DNA from: Ectocarpus siliculosus
Taxonomy: Eukaryota > Sar > Phaeophyceae > Ectocarpales > Ectocarpaceae
Length of the DNA stretch: 28,718 bases
Direction: 5' to 3'
NCBI GenBank assembly: GCA_000310025.1
Contig: FN649743.1
Location: 1,875,185 to 1,903,902, forward strand
The notes below the pieces were generated by a model. It was given only the letters and a program-made list of their open reading frames with translations, was not told the origin of the DNA and ran no database searches. The position numbers and the translations under genes were made by a program. Shown here in pieces: positions 8,286 to 18,600 of the stretch; the stretch's first letter is position 1; every line of letters starts with the position of its first letter.

Positions 8286-11200
8286 ATGGCAGAGGTCAGG
8301 CGGACGCAACAATCGTTGAGTCCGGAGGAACGGCGACAATCGACTCGGAGGCACCGGGTGGGCGTCGGAACGAGTGGGGGTGGAGGCGGGAACAGCAGCG
8401 GGACAAAGTATGGGGACGGCAGAGGGCCCCGGCCCTTGTCGAGGCGCTCTTTTCTCATGTCCGACGATTCGACGGGCGGGCCGCCGTCCCCCCCCCGAGA
8501 GGACTCCCCTCTGCTGGGCAGCAGGACTGAAAGGTCGCCGCAGTCCTCGTCGGCCGGGGTGCTCGCCCTCGCCGGCAGCGACAGTGACGACGACGAAGAA
8601 CAAAAGGGAGAAAAGAAGAACGCCACGGGCGACTGGGCAGGCGTAGACGTGGAAAGTAAGTGGAGAAACAGCCGTGAAAGATCACACGCCTCTGAGCGGC
8701 ATCAGGAACACCAGCAGTGAACAACGAATGTCCAACCCCTGTGGAAAAGGACGTAACAGTCGAGGATAGCGCCGTCGTCAAGTTAGACAACTCACACCGG
8801 CGGGGTCTTATATCATCGTTACATCATGTCGAACCTTTCCAAGCATCCCAGCTTGCTATCAACAACGCGTCCTTTCCCTAAACAACTCCTTCGTGCGGTT
8901 ACCATGTCAGCGCTAATTTGAACACGCGTTTTCCCTCTTCGTAGTGATGGTGGTTATGTAATGTGAGTCGTTGTGTGCGTTTTTTCCCCCCCGCCAACAA
9001 TAATTAGATATATTTATTTAAGGTTGGTTCTTGTTGCCTTTGGCTGAGAGGGAACGTGCGTCCGAGACTCAGGACAAGGAGCGGGGCTTTTTTCCTCAAC
9101 GTTTTGCGCGTTTCTGTCGTGTATGCATGCAATACTGTCTTGCACAAACCTTGCAGATGTCGTCCAAGTTCCTGGTGGCAGCGATCTCGGCGATAGCGAC
9201 GCCGGCAGCAGGAAGACGACGGTTTCGGCTGCCCCCACCACCCTCAGCGCGGCAGACGAGGCGTTGCTCGGCACCTTCATGGAAGTCTTATCAGAGGGCG
9301 AGTTGGATCTTCTTCTCACTGGTTGCTGTTGTCATTGTTGTCTTCATATCAACAAACCGTTCTGACTTCTTCACAGCTTCCAGAACATCCGTACTAAATC
9401 GTTCAAGGCTATGCAAAAGTTTCCTTGATCACGAGCGTTAACCCTCAATCGCATTCAAGATAGACACGCGTGTGGCGAAACACGAGTTGTTTCTGTACCA
9501 GAATAGATCCTGCAAAACATGTCCCGGAAACCTCCATTCCTGTGATTCGCAACTCTGTGACCAGCAACCCAACGCCCTACGACTCCTACACGCGCGAAGA
9601 ACCCTCGCCAAGCTGCCGTTCGCTTTTACTCTGCCCCCCGCCCCACAACCTACGTACCTCAACACACACGCACCCAGCCCCCCTCAGTTCCTGCGACTAT
9701 CTGTGCTGGTCTTTGAACCCCATCGCGCTTAAAAACCTCTGATTTTGGCCGAGGCTGGGGTTCTTGGTGCGGAGGATCATGCCACGAATTGCCACTATAT
9801 AGGTTTTAGTATAGGGGCTCCTAACCGAGTTCACGAATGGTGCTCAAGCAGTTAGGTCTTGATTTTTTAGGCTCAATTCTTAACTTCCAAGTGGGGGCGC
9901 TTTCTGTGCCCCTCGTCTCCCCGACACCCACCCCCCTCCTGAAATGAAAAACAGGACTCCCGATAAAGATCCACCGAACGTCCAAGCGGGCGAGGAAGAC
10001 CACCCTTTGGCTCAAGGGCGCCGACACGCTCGTGTGGTCCTCGAAGCGCGCCATCGGCTCGAAGCAGTGGCACAAGCAGAGCCTCGGAGGCGTGACTAGC
10101 GTGCAGGTGTGTGCTGTAGCGGCTGAGCGGACACCGCTACACGAGAGATAAAATGGTACCGACCATCCATTTTGTCACAGCACAATCAGGAAAAAACGAC
10201 CTCGATGATCAAAATATTTGTACGATAGGTTAGCGAATCTGTGCTTCGGAAAAAATTCAGACATAACTGGGGAGGGGACCAGGGTGGGGCGATGGAGGGG
10301 TGTGTGGAAGGGAGAGGGAGAGGGAAATAGCAACCCGTTGACCATACCTGAACGCGTATATGGAATGATGCTTCGTCTCGACAGAGGTGCAGGCAATCTA
10401 CTTTGAGCATCTCCACCCACCCACCTGCACCGTGTATTTTCTCTCTTGTATCTTCTCGCATGCGATATGGTCCATCGGTCATCTGATACAAGCGACGACG
10501 AAACCCAAGTAATATGACGCCATGAACCGCGTGTTTTTGCACAAAAAGGTTACGAACAAGCACGTACGCCCTCTCCCCTCTCTTCCCTGACAGATCTTGG
10601 TCACGCCCAATTTGTTGGTGTTGGTGTTGGTGTTGGTAAATTGATTTTTTTCACACTATCAGGCACCCTGACCTCTATCTTTATTGCACCATCCCTGCGC
10701 TTCGAAAAAAAAGGCACAGACCGATGTGGTCACACGATCGCTTAAAGATAACATGCAATAGTCGGGCTGGGGAACAGGTTAACGTTTGGATTGTAGAACA
10801 TGCTGATGTACTCTGTCGCCCTAAACTCTGCACTATTGTGTTTTTTTCTGCTGCGTTGAGTAAAGTGTTCGTATATGAACATTGTTTTCACTACCTACTC
10901 TTTGTTGCCTGCCCTATTCACAAAATGTTTCTCGGTCTGCTTGCTCCTCCGAAGGCCGGGAAGGGTGGGTCCGACTCCCTGATCATCGGGTCCGGCGAGT
11001 CGGCCCCCGAGGACTCGTGCTTCTCCCTGTGCTTCCCGTCCGTCTCGATGGGCTTCGAGGCGGCAAGCGAGGTATGGGAAATCCGTTCCTTCGTTTCTTC
11101 TGCTGAACAGCAGTGTTAATAACCAACACCATACGGCAACGCGCGCGCACTGACAACCGAGAATCTAATTGTTTTTTGTGCTCTACTGCGTTTCTTCTTG

Positions 11201-11372
11201 TTCGTCTCCGTCGTCTCATTCTCATTGCCAACGATCTTGGCAGCTGGAGCGAGACGCCCTCGTGCAAGGGTTTGCGATGCTGGTGGAGGATATCAAAGCC
11301 GCGGCGGACGAGCAGAAGTACGGCGACACCGAGGCGGCGATTTTCAGAGACATGGCATCGATGGGTTCTTGA
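8286..11372 (+). CDS. PH-domain protein, five exons
   Basis: Exons 8286-8655, 9157-9321, 9955-10106, 10955-11071 and 11244-11372 join in consistent phase (1, 1, 0, 0) into 310 residues. Residues 1-125 are disordered: Gly/Arg/Ser-rich, then MSDDSTGGPPSPPRED and the acidic SDSDDDEEQKGEKK. Residues about 150-170 form a helix (AADEALLGTFMEVLSEGELD). A pleckstrin-homology fold follows: LLLTGLPIKIHRTSKRARK and TTLWLKGADTLVWSSKR give the basic first strands and loops typical of phosphoinositide binding, CFSLCFPSV is a core strand, and EAASELERDALVQGFAMLV is the closing helix with its tryptophan position filled by leucine. A short tail ends FRDMASMGS. Donors are AA|GTAAGT, TG|GTTGCT (weak), CAG|GTGTGT and GAG|GTATGG. 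The exon 4 acceptor (CCGAAG or nine bases later) is uncertain. ATG 8457 is an alternative start. Membrane recruitment by phosphoinositide is family knowledge, not shown. Confidence 0.75.
10614..10637. repeat. hexanucleotide microsatellite GTTGGT x4
   Basis: Four perfect GTTGGT units lie in intron 3 of the PH-domain gene. Confidence 0.9.
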
Positions 11373-13185
11373 TCCGGAACGGATGGTGACGTTTCGCACA
11401 ATAACAAAGAGTACGGGGAAGTGAGAGAATATTTGGCTGAAGAAGAGACACTCGTTTGCCCCGAGGGAAAGAGTTTAAAGACCCGCAGACGCAGAGACCT
11501 GAAAGAGATACCACGAGCTCGTTGGTATAGTAAGTTTCGTTGTTCGCGAAGGTCGGGCTTTCGCTTCAAGAACTTGTCGTCCGGTTTGTGCCTTGTTTCG
11601 TTGTTCTCGAACGGTTTACTTCTCCGGGTCAATTTTTTGTCTGTACTTGTACCTCGTTCGTGGTTGTTGCGGTGTTACCTACAATATGCGTTTTATTGCA
11701 GGTTGAAGTAGTGAGGAGGGTGAGTCAGTATGCACTTGGTGCGGGTCAGCATTGTGGGTTTTTGTTTCAAGTTCAACAACCAACAGTATGGCGGCAACCC
11801 GAAAGATGCATGTTTCTGCTTGCAGTCCAGGCTGCAAGGAGAGAGTGACTACTAGCAGGCTGCAGGACACCCACGCCTTTAATCTCTGTTGTTGTTGTTC
11901 TTGATGTTGTTCTTGATGTTGTTCTTGACGTTGTTCTTGATGTTGTTCTTGTGTGGTTCTGGGTCTGCCTCTTATGGTTGTTGTACTTGGGTTTGTTTTC
12001 GGCTGTTTTGAAGCCAAGAGGGGGCAGGTCGCCGCATGTTCTGTCTTGACGATCACATTGTGCTGTGTACAGCACGACCCGGCGCCATCGAACACCGTTT
12101 GCTTAACGTAGGGGCGATCGAAGGGGGGGCACCCTTTGTCTCGTGTCGCAGGGAACCGGGCAGGCTTGAGTACGTTCTTTGTCGCCTTGATTTCGTCTGT
12201 GCCAGCCTTCTTCGCTGTGCTTGCTTTGAGATTTAACGTTTTCACCCCAAGTAGCGCTACTTGCCGCCGGTGCGTTGGTTTACGCGATGTAGCAGAAATC
12301 CGGGTTTCGCGAGTCACTTCCACGAGCTGGATTCACTCAAAGTTTGGCCCTTTGTGCTCTGGTCCAGATTTGCCCAATGCTGCAACGCTCGGCATCCGGC
12401 AGCGATGAACTACGAAAAGCGATCGCGTTCTGTGTGTTTTCGATAATTTGGACTTATCACCACCTGAAGTGTGGCCAATTTAGAGCAAATCAAGTTTAGC
12501 GAGATAGGAAGGACCCAGCCACCTCTCAAGAAACGATGAATCCGTGCCAAAGATCGGAGGTACTCTTCGTAAGAGCCTGAGCAGACCTCGGGCAGGCAGG
12601 GATATTTAAGATGCACACCAGCTCAACGAGAAGAACAGAGAGTAGGTTTCGTACCACGCGACTCTCCAGATACTCGAAACTTGCGCAGGCACCGCGGATA
12701 CCTAGTCCAGTGAGATGGTCTCACAAGAGGTTCAAATTTGCCGCGAAGAATCATTGGCGCTGCTTGTTGTCGGGAGAGAACAACAACGTCCAACTACACC
12801 ACCAACTACACCGACGAAGTATCATGTTGACAGAAAGGACAGTTGTGAGACCCATCATTGCCCCCCGCCGCGCCGCGCCCGCCGATTAGAGCCTTCAAGG
12901 CTGGGCGCGTGAGAAAACAACACTTACAGTGGACAGCAGCAATCGTTCCTCATTTTCAGCCAAGCGGGTTCGGGGGTTTCGCCGCTATGAAAACAACGGC
13001 TCGATGCCCCTATCTTCCCGGTTGCCGTTGTTGTCTCCCCACGCCACCGGGAGAAGAGCCAGCCCCTCTCAAGAAGAGCACTATCGTCAGCATCGATGCA
13101 CGGTTCGGGATTTTCGCCTACTTAACACCGCCTCGCCATCGTCGTCATCTAAGCAGACCCTATTTTCTAAACCACCTCCTTGCCT
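11373..13185. other. convergent intergenic region between PH and TTLL genes, no gene firmly supported
   Basis: The region holds the 3' ends of two convergent genes. A 12-bp minisatellite lies at 11894-11951. Open frames are present: 11679-12323 minus starts with GTG and reads through the minisatellite, while 12611-12889 and 12929-13336 plus are in one frame split by a single TAG. The plus-strand pair begins with a real ATG at 12611 and has a good acceptor (CCTCATTTTCAG) at 12960, but competing frames are equally open and no domain is recognised. Treat as unassigned. Confidence 0.4.
11894..11951. repeat. 12-bp minisatellite, about 4.8 copies
   Basis: The unit is GTTGTTCTTGAT, with one C variant in the third copy. 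It makes a Thr/Ser/Arg or Gln/Glu/His repeat in overlapping minus-strand frames, which explains why those frames stay open. Confidence 0.9.
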
Positions 13186-15613
13186 TCATGGTGCGGGTCG
13201 TCTTCCTCTAGAACGTGGCCGTAGCGGCAGGGTTGCCTCTAGCACTAACGTACCATTTATTTGCAGTGCAGAGCCGGTGGTGATTTCGATTGGCCGCCGC
13301 TCCCGCCCCCGCCGGCGTCGCAGTGGACACCCTTGAACGCGCGGCGACGCTGATCCAAGGCGAGGTGCGGACCCGATGAGGGTGGTCGAGCCTCGACGCC
13401 CTACTCCACCGCCGCTACCGTCGCTGTGCTCGTCGATCTCAATATCCGCGGCGGCGGGGGCGGCGGGGGCGGCGGTGGTGGCAGCAGTCGTGCTGAAATC
13501 GCCGAATACCCGCGGCCTGGTGGAGGTCTTCTTGTTGCCCTCGTCGACGGGAAAGGGGGCTTCGTTATTGGTTCCTGTCATTGTCCATTTGCCGTCGGTT
13601 CGGCGGGAGTAAAAGTCCAAACCCCTCATGGTATCGCTTGCGAGCGCCCCCAGTGTCACGTCCTGTAGCACCCCGGCGTCACAGCGATGCAAACCCCGCT
13701 TGCTACTGCCCGCCGATAGCGACGACGACTCCTCAGTGATATTCACCGCCCCCGCTGTCGTTATTGTTCTAGTCGCTCTACATGTAGCTGCTTCCTGGAG
13801 CTCGGCCGTCCTTCCTGTTCGCGCCGTGGCTGCTCGGCGTTTTTGCCTGGCTGTCTTTTTTGCTGTTACCGCTTCGTGCCGTCGGGGGTTTCCGCCTGTC
13901 TCGAGGACAAATTTTATCTTCCGTGTTGGCCGCGGAGCGGTCACGTACTCCCAGTGTGCGCTGCTGCTGTTGCTGCCGCTGCTGCTGCTACTACCGCGGC
14001 CGGAGTCCAGGCCTTCCGCGCATTCAGCCGCGTTGGAGCTCAGAAGGCGCATCGTGTGCTTCCGTCGCAGACGTTGTTGCTCGCCCCGCCCTGCGGTCGT
14101 GCCGGCAGCAGAAGAGTGGTTTGTTGCACACCGGGCTATTCCCGATGTTGGCTGTCGATGTGCCACGTGGTGTGGAGGTCGTGGCTCTTGGTGGTATTGC
14201 TGCAGCTCCCTCCGCTGCCCGGAGGAGTGAGCGACAAGATGAGGACGATGCGAATGGTGATGCTCATCGGTTGGTCGCCGTTGCTTCCGTCCTTGCGGCG
14301 ATTGTAATCTCTCGGGCGTCCGCGCCGACTCGGCAGCACCGACGGCGGCAGCGTCTCCAACCATTGCTGCCGAGGAGCGACACGCCCGACCCGTAGACGT
14401 CTTCCTGACGGATTGAGCTTCGTCGAATACCCCCCACCTCCTCGACCTCCTGCTACTGGCCGTTTTGTCAATATTCTCTTGCCCCGTCGCACCGATGACG
14501 GCCTCTTCCCCCTTCCTCTCCTCCTTCCCCTCTTCCCACGTTGGCGTGATCACTTCATTCGGGCAGTTCCCGTCATTCCCCGCCGCGTAGCTTTCTGGAT
14601 CCATTCTCCACGAACGGCGACCGTTCCCGCGCCAAGAGGTGCGTCTGTAGCGGTGGGGTTTCCACTCCGGCGCGAGGGGCGTTGCCGCCCCGGTGGCGCG
14701 ATCCAGCAGGGCCTGCGACGACCGCAAGAACCGGGCAAACGACCGGCCGCGCGGCGAGTCCTTCCCCTCCGGGGGTGGATAAACCAGCTCGAACCCGCCA
14801 CTCATGCCGCAGCGGCTGCTGCCGGTATCGCTCGCAGCGCTTCTTCTCTCGACTGCGCTATGGTTGTACCTGTCGCTGGTGTTGTCGTTGTCATTGTGAA
14901 GATCGTTGACGTCGCACGTGCTGAAGCCGCCGCACATTCTGAGGCCGCTGGCCGCCCTTGCCGGCCTAGCGCTCCCGCCGGCGCTACCGTACAGGCGGCG
15001 TTTTGACCTCGCGGCCTCCTGCGCCTTGCGCCGACGGAAGCCTCCTGGCAGGACGTCGATCACCCTCATCGTATCGGAGATCACTTCTCGCTTGACGCTG
15101 TAAGCAGTAGGGAAAGCGGTTTGAGGCGGATTCGATTCGATTCGGTCGACACCACGATGGAGGCTTACGCGAGTAGAGGGAGGAACAGGGGGGGATGGCT
15201 ACTAAGGTGGCGTGTTGTTCGTTGTCGCTGCTACGTGTGCTGCTGCTGTTGGCGTTGTTGTCTTCGTTAGCCATTCCTAGGAAACGACACGAAGCGCTCC
15301 CCTTCTCCAGGAAAACTAGAGGTGGGGGGGCGTCTCGTTCGTTGTTGCTAAGAGGCCATGCCGCGTGTCATGTTTTTCTTGTTGTCTGCGCCCTTTTCAG
15401 GCCGCTGCGACGGCTCTTTCTTTCTTGTGCCGATCGCACTTGAAGCTGACCGACCCCACCTGGAGTCCAGTGGGGTCTCGCACTTGAAGCTCGGAGAGTG
15501 GTTGACCTCGAGCAGCCAAGGGCGGAGGTCTGCGTCGATGAGCACATCGTACCCCAGCAGCTCGAAGCAGCGACTACTGCTACTTCGCTCCTCCTCTCCC
15601 TGTTGCTGCGACT

Positions 15614-15647
<34 letters not shown>

Positions 15648-18600
15648 TCTGGCTCTCTCCTGCTCTGGTTTCGCTCCTGTTGAGTTTCGAGGGTAGTTGG
15701 CTGTGGGTTCTCATTGTATCGGATCAGACGAAAATCGTGGTTCTTGCTCTATCAGCTCTCTGTGAAGGGCGCGCCGCGCTAAACGACTGTCAAAGAGGAT
15801 GATCTGATGTTTTGAAGCTGAACGTTACCGAGTGATCCTTTTCTGGTTGAGACACACGCCGCAAAACTGCTCGACCAACCTTCCCGAACCTCCCCGCAGA
15901 AGCACGCGCAGTACGCCCTCTCGAGAGAGGGCTGTGCCGTGATGAGCGTCTTCACGACAAGGTCGGCCACCTCTCGCCAGAGCGCAGCGGAGTCTCGCCC
16001 CCCCTCTTCCAGCCACCCGAAAAACCACTCGAGGCTGCGCTTGCTAGCTCCTCTCTTTCCTTCCTCCTTGCGATCTCCGCCGCGGGGTATGCCGTCGTCG
16101 CCATCGCTGCTCTTTCCCGTGCCCGTTAGAGGGGGGGCGTCATTGTCGTCGGTGCCAGAGAAAATGTCGGGGTTGGTCGGAGAGTCTCGAGGCAGGAGTG
16201 ACAAGAGCAAGACCCCGAACCCTTGCGACAGAGCCAAGTTTTTTAGCATGGAGGGACTAGCGCGCTCAGCCCGGAAGAGAGAGTGCGGGGTCAACGGTCA
16301 CCAATGGACAAAAAGGCAAATCAAGCACGCGAATTATGACAAATCCTCTCCTACCCTCGCCCATCCACTCTGCGCTTCCACCGTTGATATCCACTGTCCC
16401 CGTGGAAAAAAATGTCTCCAAAACTGCTGAGCACCGCGTTGTTGAAACTTTCGAACACACCGGCAAGGCGCACCTTGTGCAACCCTTGGTCCACCCATAG
16501 CCTCCGTCGGGGGTGGCATCACTGCTGCTGCCGCCGTTACTTCTAGCGTTGTGTCCCCGCAGCGACGGTACATCTTTATTCTCAAGAGTTTTTGACATCA
16601 GAACCTGGAATAGGGGTGGCCGCAGAAGAAGGGGCGGAAAGGAGGGGCGGGAAAGTTGGGAGAGGAAACCACGACGCTACGACTCACAAGGGGACGTGTA
16701 GTGCTGTCCACTTACCACCTCACGTAGTGCTGTCCACTTACCGCCTCACTGCCGATGCAACGGCAACATAGGGCGACCCAAATCCTGTCTTTCCAGAACG
16801 TGCAACATGACTGCGCACAACGCGACGCCCTCGGCAGAATAGCCGATAAAAACAAAAGACAGACAGACAGTGCGCCGTCGTGGTTGATCGCTGCCGCGTA
16901 GCCTAATCGAAACCCTCAACACTCCGTGCCCGTCGAGAACGTGCCATCCTTGCGGTGGTTCAAGAGGGCGAGGGCTAAGACGAAACCCCTTCGAAACGAA
17001 AATGAACCCTCTAAAAACGTGGCATACGTGGTGCACATGGATCTCGTCTTCTTCTGCGACTGCTTGCGCACATCCATCGTCGCCGTCTCCATCTTCCTCC
17101 TCGTCCTCTGTTGTTGCTGTCGTTGTTGTTGCTGTTGTTTCTGTTGTTTCTGTCCTAGGAAGGGGTCCGGCAGCACCCGTTGGAGGGACGAAGTTTTCGC
17201 TCCCCTTGTTGATGGCGTAGTTGGTGAGGTGCATCCGGGTGTTCCGCTGCGGGGCAAAGAGTGTGGCGTGAGAGAGCGAGACCGGGGATGGAGGATTCAC
17301 GGCTTTGCGCGCCTCGCGGCGGTCGTGGGTTTCCCGTTTTAACCGGGGAGAGAAAAGGGTGCAAGCTGGTTGAGCTCGCCGTAGTTGTCTTGGGGGGGCG
17401 TAGAGAACGCATCTTGGGTGAGAGCGATCGCCACTCGTTCCTGTGACCCTGCCTTTGTTAGTGCTTCTCTCGTCGGGGACAGAAGGGGGACTAACGGAAT
17501 ATTTGTCACGAGAAGAACTACATCTACCATTCGTAGCAACGCCCCCCGAGACTCAGGTAGCGTAGCCGTCCACTCACCAGGTTTCCATTCCTGGGGGGGC
17601 GGTACGTGCTGGTGCACAGCCGAACCAGGCCCCTCTTGTGCAGCATGACCCTCAAGGGGCACACCGAGGTAACCAGGACGTACACTCTGAGGTCGCACTT
17701 GTATCCGTCGATCAGCAGGGGGTTCGACACGTAGCGCTGAGCCACCGCGGGCTCCTAGTATGGTAAATGTTGTCGTGGTTGTCGTGGTTGTTATTATTGT
17801 TGTTGTCGTCGTTGTTGTTGTTGCCATTGTTGTGGGTGGTATATTTTCACTGATAGCCGTCCCGGGCATCTGTCTAATATCTCCTATTCTCTGTGCGGGT
17901 CAAAGCCAAGAGATGACTTCACATGGCCAAGGATTAACCCTAAAGGGCAGGCCCACGAAGTGCAGCGAAACGACTGGAGGCAAAATTCTCACCAACAAGC
18001 AAGCGAGAGAGGGGGGGGGGCACGCGTCTAGACGTCGTGAAACAATAGACTAGGGCGGACTGAAGATATTGAATTTAATAAAGGGCTGTACCAAGGCACG
18101 ATCCCTGGGTTCGGAAATCAGGGACATGCGTTGAAGGAGGAAGCGTACCCAAGGTCGTTCCTACTGCTGACCCGGGGCAACGTGTTAGTGAGTACGTTCT
18201 GAAGGCTTCACAAAAGTCTACGGCGTTTGCTCCGCCGTAGGGTCTGATTCTCGGTGCCCTCGCTTTAGATAAAACAACGGTCAGGGGACGAACGTAGTTC
18301 GCTCTCGCAAGAACAGCAAGAGCATCACTCGAGTTCATCTGCTGGTCAAAGAGTCGAGAGCTAGAACCGACGTTCGACAGGATACGTATAGACCTGTACG
18401 TGTATGCAAGCGTACATCTGTTTTCCTGCGAAAGAGTGGTAGTCGTTAGTCGGTGCACATCAGATACCTGATTTGCGGTGGAAACTCGCTTCCAGCCGCT
18501 GGTGAGGAAAATGTCTTTTCCTTGGCAGCCCCCGATAGGCTTGACGATGTAGTAGCCACGTTTTGCTCTCCCGTTCTTCCTACTGTTGACGTCGTCGTCC

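Noticed and set aside
11679-12323. 214-residue minus-strand open frame
   Set aside because: It starts with GTG rather than ATG, runs through the 12-bp minisatellite, and shows no domain or matched splice sites; the open length is helped by the repeat.
13628-14396. Long plus-strand open frames, Cys/Val/Leu-rich
   Set aside because: They are antisense to the TTLL last exon and look like mirror frames of Gly/Ser/Gln/Arg-rich codons.
18100-18125. CCCTG..GGTTCGG..CAGGG hairpin resembling a tRNA T arm
   Set aside because: Stem and loop lengths are wrong for a tRNA, and no other arms are present.
18075-18458. 127-residue minus-strand open frame between TTLL exons
   Set aside because: It lies wholly in the intron between exons 18698-18468 and 17754-17578, which join perfectly in phase and motif order without it.
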